DNA from: Candidatus Omnitrophota bacterium | GTDB taxonomy: Bacteria; Omnitrophota; JAUWXU01 | DNA: 13,214 nt | Assembly: GCA_030616145.1 (NCBI GenBank) | Contig: JAUWXU010000004.1 | Coordinates: 1 to 13,214 of the forward strand | Direction of reading: 5' to 3' | Shown: positions 1 to 5,949 of the stretch, in pieces | How the letters are laid out: each line of letters begins with the position of its first letter | How positions within the stretch are numbered: the first letter of the stretch is position 1 | Notes under the pieces: generated by a model | The model's input: only the letters and a program-made list of their open reading frames with translations | Database searches by the model: none | What the model was told of the DNA's origin: nothing | Translations under genes and position numbers: made by a program

Positions 1-266
1 GATAAAATCATAAATCCGAATAACCTCATAAGTAAATTTGTCATTACCAGCCCAAAAAATAATCCGATCACCACGCAAGACAAATTCCTGACCGATGTCT
101 TTTTCAACAGCATATCAACAGCTATAACTGCCAACGCTACACCAATACCAATGACTGCACCGGCCATCGGCCAGATACCAGTCTCTCCCATAGCCTGAAA
201 TGCTAATTGATAACCAAGCGCGCTACATAAAACAATAAAAAAAAGACGGACAAAAACTATTATCAT
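1..266 (-). CDS. YacL-like PIN/TRAM membrane protein, N-terminal part (cut by window edge)
   Basis: An open frame starts at the ATG at 266 and runs off the window edge after 88 codons. It begins MIIVFVRLFFIVLCSALGY and contains three hydrophobic stretches, at about residues 3-20, 36-54 and 68-88. A short basic linker (LLKKTSVRN) lies before the third. This is the pattern of the N-terminal membrane region of YacL-type proteins, which in the full protein is followed by a PIN nuclease-like domain and a TRAM domain; neither is in the window. The position directly after radA supports the call, because radA-(disA)-yacL is the usual order in Firmicutes. A strong ribosome-binding site (AAGGAGG, around 279-285 on the plus strand) lies about 12 nt upstream of the ATG. 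No disA gene lies between it and radA. The call rests on topology and neighbourhood, since no catalytic residue is visible. Confidence 0.7.
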   Translation of the reverse strand, partial: MIIVFVRLFFIVLCSALGYQLAFQAMGETGIWPMAGAVIGIGVALAVIAVDMLLKKTSVRNLSCVVIGLFFGLVMTNLLMRLFGFMIL

Positions 267-296
267 CTTTTACTTTTTCCTCCTTTCTTTAGAAAA

Positions 297-325
297 CAGC
301 CCTTCGCAAAATTCGTTCAGGGCTG
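297..325 (-). terminator. Possible weak terminator/attenuator between radA and the yacL-like gene
   Basis: Read on the minus strand, the arms CAGCCCT (325-319) and AGGGCTG (303-297) form a 7-bp GC-rich stem around a 15-nt loop, directly followed by TTTTCT. This is the layout of an intrinsic terminator, but the loop is long and the T-run short, so partial read-through is likely. The yacL-like ribosome-binding site begins about 12 nt downstream of the stem, so the structure may set the level of that gene instead of ending the operon. Confidence 0.45.
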
Positions 326-357
326 GTTGAGAATATTGAATTTTATAAAAACTTTTT

Positions 358-1713
358 TTAAGAAAACATTACTTCCAATGCCTGTTCAACTGTCTCCACC
401 CCGATAATCTCAATCTTTCCCTTAAAATCTATTCTTTTGAAATTGCTTTCAGGAATAATACATCGCTTAAATCCCAGCTTCTCGGCCTCAGTTATGCGCG
501 GGATAATACGGGTCACCGGCCTTACTTCGCCCCGAAGGCCCACTTCTCCTAAGACCACGTCGTGGGCCCGGGTAGGTCTTTCTTTAAAACTAGAGGTACA
601 ACTTACACATACCCCTAAATCAGCCGCTGGTTCAACAATCTTAATTCCTCCAGCTATGCTGACAAAAATGTCGCACCCTCCAATCTTCAAACCAACCCTT
701 TTTTTTAATACTGCCAAAAGCAAGATTACCCTATTATAATCGAGGCCGGTAACCCGGCGGGAAGGGAGGCCAAATTTTGTTGAAGTAACCAGGGACTGTA
801 ATTCTACCAGTATGGACCGACTCCCTTCCAGGACAGGGACAACCGTCGAACCAATAACCCCGTTTGTCCTTTTTTTCAAAAAGACTTCTGAGGGACTAGC
901 AACCTCCTGAAGTCCATTTTCCAGCATCTCAAATATGGCTATCTCGTTAGTAGGGCCAAACCGGCTCTTAATCGCTCTCAATATCCGATAGTCATGATAA
1001 ACTTCTCCTTCAAAATAAAGAACAACATCCACCATATGTTCGAGGACTCTTGGTCCGGCAATAGACCCCTCTTTCGTTACATGGCCAATCAGAAAAACCG
1101 GTATATTGCTGGATTTGGCAAAGGCGGTTAATTCCCCCGCGCTTTCTCTAACCTGGCTGACACTGCCCGGAACGGATTGAAGATTCGGTTTATAAACAAC
1201 CTGTATTGAATCTATAATCACCAACCGGGGAGATAACTTCTTAATATGTTCAATAATCAAATTAAGATTGGTTTCTGAAAGTATATATAAATTTGGAGAA
1301 CTAACACCGAGGCGACCAGCCCTCAGTTTTATCTGATTAATAGACTCTTCTCCGCTGACATACAGAATTTTTTTTCCTGTTGAGGCCAATTGATTGGAGA
1401 GCTGAAGAAGCAAGGTTGATTTACCAATGCCCGGCGGACCGCCAACCAATACTGCTGAGCCGGGCACAATCCCACCCCCCAGAACCCTGTCAATCTCCTC
1501 AAGACCAGTCTTTATCCTCAGCTGTTCGTCTGGAGTTACTGCAAAAAGAGTAGTTGGCCTGTCCGAAGATATCCTGGAAAATTGGCCTTTTTTATAGACA
1601 TCGAGGCCCGCTTCTTCGAGCATTGAATTCCATTGCCCGCACTCAGGGCACCTGCCCAACCACCCAGGCGACTGAGAACCGCATTGCTGGCATACATAAA
1701 TAGTCTTTTTCAT
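358..1713 (-). CDS. radA: DNA repair protein RadA (Sms)
   Basis: This 451-residue protein matches RadA over the usual family length. RadA is a RecA-like ATPase that promotes branch migration and processing of recombination intermediates. The N-terminal zinc finger has cysteines at 8, 11, 22 and 25 (CQQCG...CPECG). The Walker A motif GGPPGIGKS is at 91-99, Walker B ends with D168 (LVIIDS), and the C-terminal third is the Lon-protease-like domain (GLRGEVRPV region), without a protease role in this family. The RadA-specific motif after the ATPase core, usually KNRFG, reads KSRFG at 249-253, a one-residue deviation. The gene follows mlaD after 82 nt and precedes a yacL-like gene. The ATG at 1713 is preceded by GGGGTGA at 6 nt spacing. 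That site lies partly in the 3' arm of a strong hairpin (1722-1754), so translation may be controlled by RNA structure. Confidence 0.97.
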   Translation of the reverse strand: MKKTIYVCQQCGSQSPGWLGRCPECGQWNSMLEEAGLDVYKKGQFSRISSDRPTTLFAVTPDEQLRIKTGLEEIDRVLGGGIVPGSAVLVGGPPGIGKSTLLLQLSNQLASTGKKILYVSGEESINQIKLRAGRLGVSSPNLYILSETNLNLIIEHIKKLSPRLVIIDSIQVVYKPNLQSVPGSVSQVRESAGELTAFAKSSNIPVFLIGHVTKEGSIAGPRVLEHMVDVVLYFEGEVYHDYRILRAIKSRFGPTNEIAIFEMLENGLQEVASPSEVFLKKRTNGVIGSTVVPVLEGSRSILVELQSLVTSTKFGLPSRRVTGLDYNRVILLLAVLKKRVGLKIGGCDIFVSIAGGIKIVEPAADLGVCVSCTSSFKERPTRAHDVVLGEVGLRGEVRPVTRIIPRITEAEKLGFKRCIIPESNFKRIDFKGKIEIIGVETVEQALEVMFS

Positions 1714-1721
1714 AAATGTTC

Positions 1722-1754
1722 ACCCCGTCAGATAATTTTATTATCCAACGGGGT
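1722..1754 (-). promoter_or_regulatory. Hairpin covering the radA ribosome-binding site
   Basis: Bases 1722-1728 (ACCCCGT) pair perfectly with 1748-1754 (ACGGGGT). After a 2-nt by 2-nt internal loop, 1731-1736 (GATAAT) pairs perfectly with 1740-1745 (ATTATC), leaving a 3-nt loop: 13 base pairs in total. In the minus-strand transcript the 3' arm contains the GGGG of the only visible ribosome-binding site of radA (GGGGTGA, 1726-1720; start codon at 1713). No T-run follows the stem on the radA-coding strand, so it is not a standard terminator for mlaD. A role in masking the radA ribosome-binding site is inferred from this geometry. Confidence 0.6.
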
Positions 1755-1771
1755 TTATTTGTCTAACTATA

Positions 1772-1799
1772 ATTATCTTTTTTATTTTTCTACCGTTAA
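1772..1799 (-). promoter_or_regulatory. Possible radA promoter
   Basis: On the minus strand TTAACG (1799-1794; 4 of 6 matches to TTGACA) and GATAAT (1777-1772; 5 of 6 to TATAAT) are separated by 16 nt. A start point about 7 nt downstream would place the RNA 5' end just before the radA hairpin at 1754. The region is very AT-rich, so a chance match is a real possibility. The -35 element overlaps the mlaD stop codon. Confidence 0.25.
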
Positions 1800-2533
1800 T
1801 AAGGGGCAGAAGGGCTCCGGGGCTTCGACGGTTTAGTGTCTTTGGTCTTGGTGTCTTTTTTGAGCAACCTCCAGGGATGGGCCTTTATATCTGCGCTAAA
1901 ATCCTCTAAGTTCTGATATAATTCATCATCTACAATCAACCTACCGATAGTGCCCTTGCCGGCCTTTATCCCGGCGATGATGTCCTTTAAGTCCTGGGTA
2001 ATATCTCTGGTATTATTCAGGATATCCTTTATGGTCGACTTTGTTGTCTTGCTGCCCAGAATCTCGTGCAGGGCTATCAGATTTTCCTGACTCATCCTGG
2101 TTATTCTTTCTATCGGAATCGGATCATAGCCAACTATCTTATCCCCGTCTTTCAGCAACGGCGCCTCGCTAGTCCCTGAAGAAAAGATTTCAACATACTT
2201 TTCGCCCAGCATGCCTAACATATTAATATAAATCTCTGCATTCTGTCTGATCTTAACATCCCTTTTCAGCCAGATTAAAACCTCCACCTGGTCCTTGTCT
2301 AATGCCGAATCATAATACCTTTTAATGCCCTGGACTGTTCCCGCCTTTATTCCTGCCAGCCGCACCGGCACATCTGGTTGCAGACCACCCACATAACCAA
2401 ATATCAACTTGAGATGATAACCCTTCCCTAACAAAAGATGTAGATCGCCAACTGAAAAAACTACTATTGCAAAAAGAACTATTCCAATAATCACAAATAT
2501 TCCTACCCGCAACTCTTTGTTTCTGTTATTCAT
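1796..2533 (-). CDS. mlaD: MlaD-type MCE-domain protein of a phospholipid ABC transporter
   Basis: This 245-residue protein has a single N-terminal membrane anchor (about residues 10-29) and an MCE domain at about 38-117 (FGYVGGLQPDVPVRLAGIKAG...MLGEKYVEI). Proteins of this type form periplasmic hexameric rings that carry lipids between an inner-membrane MlaE/MlaF transporter and the periplasm. After the MCE domain comes a helical stretch, about 140-215, with the segment AGKGTIGRLIVDDELYQNLE, common in longer MCE proteins. A low-complexity basic, proline- and serine-rich tail follows from about 226. It is longer than E. coli MlaD (183 residues). The start has a good GAGGTGAT ribosome-binding site, 26 nt after mlaF. 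It completes the mlaE-mlaF-mlaD set; no mlaB or mlaC gene follows in the window. Confidence 0.93.
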   Translation of the reverse strand: MNNRNKELRVGIFVIIGIVLFAIVVFSVGDLHLLLGKGYHLKLIFGYVGGLQPDVPVRLAGIKAGTVQGIKRYYDSALDKDQVEVLIWLKRDVKIRQNAEIYINMLGMLGEKYVEIFSSGTSEAPLLKDGDKIVGYDPIPIERITRMSQENLIALHEILGSKTTKSTIKDILNNTRDITQDLKDIIAGIKAGKGTIGRLIVDDELYQNLEDFSADIKAHPWRLLKKDTKTKDTKPSKPRSPSAPY

Positions 2534-2559
2534 ATATCACCTCGCTTCAATCTAAACAA

Positions 2560-3327
2560 TTAATCTTTGACATAGAAAGATTTATTTCTGGTAATCGGAC
2601 CCCAGGCCTCGCCGGTAATAAATTGGTGAACTACCGGATCAGTGGTCTTTTTTATCTGTTGAGGTGTTCCGATCGCTATAATCTTGCCATTATAGAGCAT
2701 GGCTATTCTATCGGCTATCTTATAGGCGCTGGTCATATCATGCGTTACGGCTATAGCGGTAATCTTTAACCTGTCGTGTAATTTCGTAATCAATTCATTG
2801 GTGGCAGCGGCCATAATCGGGTCAACCCCGGTAGTTGGTTCATCATAAAGAGTAATATCCGGCCTCATGCAGATTGCTCGGGCAAGTCCCACTCTCTTTT
2901 TCATTCCACCGCTCAACTCAGCCGGCATTAAGGTCTCTATGCCGGCAAGCCCTACTAAGTCAAGCGCTTCTTTAACCCGCTGGTCTACCTGCTCGTCGGT
3001 CTGCCGGGTATGTTCTCTTAAAGAAAATCCCACGTTCTCTCTTACTGTCAATGAATCAAAAAGGGCCGAGCCCTGAAATAACATTCCGAACTTCAGACGG
3101 ATTTTATCCAGTTCCTTATCTTCCAGTTTAGTTATGTCCTGGCCGTCTATCAGGACTTGTCCAGAATCCGGTTTTAACAACCCGATTATATTTTTCAGCA
3201 ATACGGTCTTCCCCACCCCGCTCCTGCCGATAACGACCATTGTTTCGCCCGTTTGGATGGTAAGATTCAATTGATCCAGGACTTTATGACTATGAAACGA
3301 TTTAGACAGATTTTTTATCTCTATCAT
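2560..3327 (-). CDS. mlaF: MlaF-type ATP-binding protein of a phospholipid ABC transporter
   Basis: This is a 255-residue ABC ATPase. It has Walker A GRSGVGKT (34-41), Q-loop Gln85 (MLFQGSALFDSLTV), signature LSGGM (138-142), Walker B ITLYDEP (158-164) and switch His196. The sequences GSALFDSLTVRENVGF and LSGGMKKRVGLARAI are typical of the MlaF/Ttg2A branch, and the YDEPTTGVDP form fits the same group. It would power lipid transport through MlaE in the inner membrane. The start MIEIKNLSKSF is the usual family start, yet no ribosome-binding site is visible in the AT-rich sequence before it. The spacer from mlaE (71 nt) holds two palindromes instead. Gene order mlaE-mlaF-mlaD supports the call. 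Confidence 0.95.
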   Translation of the reverse strand: MIEIKNLSKSFHSHKVLDQLNLTIQTGETMVVIGRSGVGKTVLLKNIIGLLKPDSGQVLIDGQDITKLEDKELDKIRLKFGMLFQGSALFDSLTVRENVGFSLREHTRQTDEQVDQRVKEALDLVGLAGIETLMPAELSGGMKKRVGLARAICMRPDITLYDEPTTGVDPIMAAATNELITKLHDRLKITAIAVTHDMTSAYKIADRIAMLYNGKIIAIGTPQQIKKTTDPVVHQFITGEAWGPITRNKSFYVKD

Positions 3328-3354
3328 ATAAAAATGATTACACAGATATGATTT

Positions 3355-3368
3355 GTTAACCGGTTAAC
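3355..3368. repeat. 14-bp perfect palindrome in the mlaE-mlaF spacer (GGTTAACC family)
   Basis: GTTAACCGGTTAAC is a perfect 14-bp palindrome. With its flanks it reads as two units of the 8-nt motif GGTTAACC, related to the GGTTAAYT units found in the lolD-ilvE spacer and the GGTTACT units after lysS. It lies 28 nt upstream of the mlaF start codon. Confidence 0.7.
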
Positions 3369-3370
3369 CA

Positions 3371-3398
3371 ACTATAGACATCCTATATAGTATGTCTT
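3371..3398 (-). promoter_or_regulatory. Near-palindrome with possible promoter before mlaF
   Basis: Positions 3376-3397 form a 22-bp near-perfect palindrome (AGACAT...ATGTCT, 10 of 11 pairs matching) directly after the mlaE stop codon. On the minus strand AAGACA (3398-3393) and TATAGT (3376-3371) lie 16 nt apart and resemble -35 and -10 boxes, with the palindrome between them like an operator. Alternatively, it forms an RNA hairpin in a continuous mlaE-mlaF transcript. The palindrome is directly visible; the promoter reading is weak. Confidence 0.35.
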
Positions 3399-4178
3399 TT
3401 AAAATACGAAATAAAATAGTGCCGTAAACAAACAATCCGCGGCAATGATTAAGATAAATGAGGTAACCACTGAAATCGTAGTAGCCTTCCCCACACCTTC
3501 AGCGCCGCCGCTAGTTTTAAATCCCTGATAACATCCTACAACTATAATGATAATTCCGAAAAACAACGATTTTATTAATCCAGTATAGACATCTTTAAAA
3601 AGCAGTGTCTTCCAGGTCATCCTCATATACATATCAGAACTAATCCCCAGTTTAAATACACCTACCAGATACCCGCCGATTATCCCCAGAATGTTGGAAT
3701 ACATAGTAAGCACCGGCAACATTATAATTCCGGCTAATAACCTGGGGGTAACTAAATAACTGACCGGATTGGTGGCCAGGGTCTCTAAGGCATCAATCTG
3801 TTCGGTAACCTTCATGGTTCCTAATTCAGCTGTAATAGAAGCGCCCACCCTGCCAGCTACGGCCAAAGCAGTAAGAACCGGCCCTAATTCCCGGGCCATT
3901 GCTACCGCCACTAATCCGGAAACGTACATCTCAGCCTGAAAGCTCCTCAAAGAATAAGCAGACTGCAAAGCCAGCACCATCCCGGTAAATATGGCAGTTA
4001 AGGAAACAATCGGACAGCTCATCACGCCAATCTTATTCATCTGATCGATAATCTCTCTTTTTCTCAACGGCGAAATGGACGTCCAGCGAATAGCCTGCCA
4101 GAACATAGCAAATATAGCACCTGCTGAAGAAATAAACGATAAAAACTCAGTCTTCTGCCTGTTTAACCACCGGATCAT
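3399..4178 (-). CDS. mlaE: MlaE-type permease of a phospholipid ABC transporter
   Basis: This is an MlaE/YrbE-family inner-membrane permease of 259 residues with the family's several hydrophobic helices. The family core GPVLTALAVAGRVGASITAELGTM-x-x-TEQIDALE lies at about 99-132, and the C-terminal part has the usual GCYQGFKTSGGAEGVGKATT segment. It would form the membrane channel that passes phospholipid between MlaD and the inner membrane, powered by MlaF. I chose the ATG at 4178 because AAGGTGA (4190-4184) stands 5 nt before it. A GTG at 4187 is in frame but lies inside that ribosome-binding site and has none of its own. The gene starts 14 nt after the AsmA-like gene, so the two are probably co-transcribed. 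Confidence 0.94.
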   Translation of the reverse strand: MIRWLNRQKTEFLSFISSAGAIFAMFWQAIRWTSISPLRKREIIDQMNKIGVMSCPIVSLTAIFTGMVLALQSAYSLRSFQAEMYVSGLVAVAMARELGPVLTALAVAGRVGASITAELGTMKVTEQIDALETLATNPVSYLVTPRLLAGIIMLPVLTMYSNILGIIGGYLVGVFKLGISSDMYMRMTWKTLLFKDVYTGLIKSLFFGIIIIVVGCYQGFKTSGGAEGVGKATTISVVTSFILIIAADCLFTALFYFVF

Positions 4179-4183
4179 CTTTT

Positions 4184-4190
4184 TCACCTT
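4184..4190 (-). promoter_or_regulatory. Ribosome-binding site that decides the mlaE start
   Basis: AAGGTGA on the minus strand lies 5 nt before the ATG at 4178. The alternative upstream GTG at 4187 is part of this site, so the ATG is the better start. Confidence 0.75.
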
Positions 4191-4192
4191 TG

Positions 4193-5920
4193 TTAAAACC
4201 GAAAACTACGCTCTACTGCCAAAAAGTTTTCGTCTTTTTTTATCTGCATCTTTATGCTTTCACTGTCGTCTAATTCATATTCCAATTCTATCTGGTTATT
4301 GTCGTTATTGGAGAGGCCTGTTTTATCATTAAGGTATGTCTTAAAATTAATCCGGAATTCATCGCCGATATCCTTACTTAACTTGACTTCTGAACTCTTT
4401 TTGTCTCCGGTTACCTTCCAGTCTTTCCACACCAGCATTCCTCCCTCCATACCCAGCTTTAAATCATCAAATATATTTTCGTTTGCAAGATTAATCTCAC
4501 CGCCGATAGTAAGCGATCCTTCTTGATGATAGAGTTTTGAATCAACAACCTTCAAAATTTTGCCTTTGCCTTTTAAATTTAGACTCATTTTTTGGTAATC
4601 GCCTAATCCTTTTAAAAAACCACTGCTTGTCTTCAGCCAGCCTTTGACATCGGGATTTTTTATCGGCCCAACTAACTTAAACTCGCCTTCCACCCCCTGG
4701 GCAGTTAATAGATCTTCAAAGATTGAAAGTGGTAGATTTATTTCATCCAGACTATCAAATCTTGCTATCAAATTGAGGTCTACCAAATAAGGTGGTCTGA
4801 GTGAAACCTGTCCAAAAAGAGCAAGATTATCGTCCATCTTCAAAGACAAAATCTCCAGCAGGTCATTGTTTATCTGATAAGAACCATTTAATTCCTTAAA
4901 GGGTTTATAATCCAAGATTGAGTTCCGGCTGTTTATCTCACCCTCAACAACCAGCCCTGAATCATCCTTTGTTATCCTGCCGGACAAATTCAGTTCAGTC
5001 ACGATATCCACGTTTTTGAAATTTATATGTTTCAGTTTTATGGCTATATCAAAATCTGATTTTAAAAATTTGGCTATTATTTTAACCTTGGAATCCTGGT
5101 TTCCATCGTTAAAAGATATGATTATGCCTTCATCGATTAGTGCCTCGGCCCTGAAGGGCAGAATTATGCGATTTAACAAATTAAATCTACCCTCTAGAAA
5201 AGGACTCCGGGAACTACCAGTGGCGTTAAATTCGCTCTGTAGGTATTTGTTCTTTGTCCTGATAAATAAATCTACCTGAGGTGCTTGACTTGGTTGTTTA
5301 GTAAGGCGGCCATTGACAATTAGCGAATAACCATCACTTTCTTCAACAGCCTGGGAAAAATTCATCGATAGATTAAAGGAGCCGTCCAGTAAATTAACCT
5401 TCCCAAATAAATACTGATCAGCCCTTTCGGTCGCTTTCGAGCTGATTCTGATTCTGACATCATCGGGACTGAACAATCTGGCAAGCGCATAAATACGGTC
5501 TCTTCTGACCTCCAGACCCGTGTTTTTCTCAGACCAACAAAATCTTCCCTCTTTAACTATAACGCTGCGGGGAAAATTAAGACCTCTTGGGTAATTTCCC
5601 TGTTTATCCGAAGAAATAAATTTTGACAGGAGGGCCCAGAGATTATATCTAATAATTACCTGGTCGGCATCGGCCGAAATAATGTAAACCTCGGAATCTC
5701 GCTTTGCTCTTAAATCGACAAGGGTTATATTATCAATCAAACCGAATCTGATATCTCTGATCTCGGCGTCTACATTTAAAAGGCGGCCTATCTCCCTAGC
5801 TATAAGCATCTTTACTCTGGATTTATTAATCAAAACCATATTATATATATTATAAGATACAGTCAATACAACCCAGATAAAAAGAATAGAAAAAATGGCT
5901 ACCAGTATGCGTTTGCGCAT
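4193..5920 (-). CDS. AsmA/TamB-like inner-membrane-anchored protein
   Basis: This 575-residue protein has one N-terminal membrane helix (about 4-29, basic MRKR before it) and a long, presumably periplasmic part. That part is rich in alternating beta-strand patterns such as GEFKLVGPIKNPDVKGWLKTSSGFLKGLG and GSLTIGGEINLAN. The phrases 'G-x-(F/L)-x-(L/V)-x-G-x-(I/L)-x-x-P' and the early segment VDAEIRDIRFGLIDNITLVDLRAKRD are typical of AsmA/TamB/YhdP-type proteins, which form a lipid-carrying groove bridging the periplasm. It is shorter than E. coli TamB or YhdP (over 1,200 residues). The C-terminus (IELEYELDD...FLAVERSFRF) ends in amphipathic strands and an aromatic residue, as in TamB-like ends. 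It starts 29 nt after clpC with no clear ribosome-binding site and is followed at 14 nt by mlaE, so a role in the same lipid pathway is inferred. No exact family assignment is possible by eye. Confidence 0.72.
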   Translation of the reverse strand: MRKRILVAIFSILFIWVVLTVSYNIYNMVLINKSRVKMLIAREIGRLLNVDAEIRDIRFGLIDNITLVDLRAKRDSEVYIISADADQVIIRYNLWALLSKFISSDKQGNYPRGLNFPRSVIVKEGRFCWSEKNTGLEVRRDRIYALARLFSPDDVRIRISSKATERADQYLFGKVNLLDGSFNLSMNFSQAVEESDGYSLIVNGRLTKQPSQAPQVDLFIRTKNKYLQSEFNATGSSRSPFLEGRFNLLNRIILPFRAEALIDEGIIISFNDGNQDSKVKIIAKFLKSDFDIAIKLKHINFKNVDIVTELNLSGRITKDDSGLVVEGEINSRNSILDYKPFKELNGSYQINNDLLEILSLKMDDNLALFGQVSLRPPYLVDLNLIARFDSLDEINLPLSIFEDLLTAQGVEGEFKLVGPIKNPDVKGWLKTSSGFLKGLGDYQKMSLNLKGKGKILKVVDSKLYHQEGSLTIGGEINLANENIFDDLKLGMEGGMLVWKDWKVTGDKKSSEVKLSKDIGDEFRINFKTYLNDKTGLSNNDNNQIELEYELDDSESIKMQIKKDENFLAVERSFRF

Positions 5921-5949
5921 AGATTTTTATCAGAATCCGCGTTATTTTT

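Noticed and set aside
267..357. A disA gene or remnant between radA and the yacL-like gene
   Set aside because: The gap is only 91 nt and holds just a stem-loop and a ribosome-binding site, with no coding remnant.
437..739. Plus-strand open frame of 100 codons opposite radA
   Set aside because: It is antisense to the conserved C-terminal domain of RadA and its translation resembles no family.
1722..1754. Intrinsic terminator for mlaD
   Set aside because: The stem is strong, but on the transcribed strand it is followed by GAACATTT and the radA start codon, with no T-run. Masking of the ribosome-binding site explains its position better.
4185..4187. GTG as the mlaE start
   Set aside because: It lies within the AAGGTGA ribosome-binding site of the ATG at 4178 and has no ribosome-binding site of its own.
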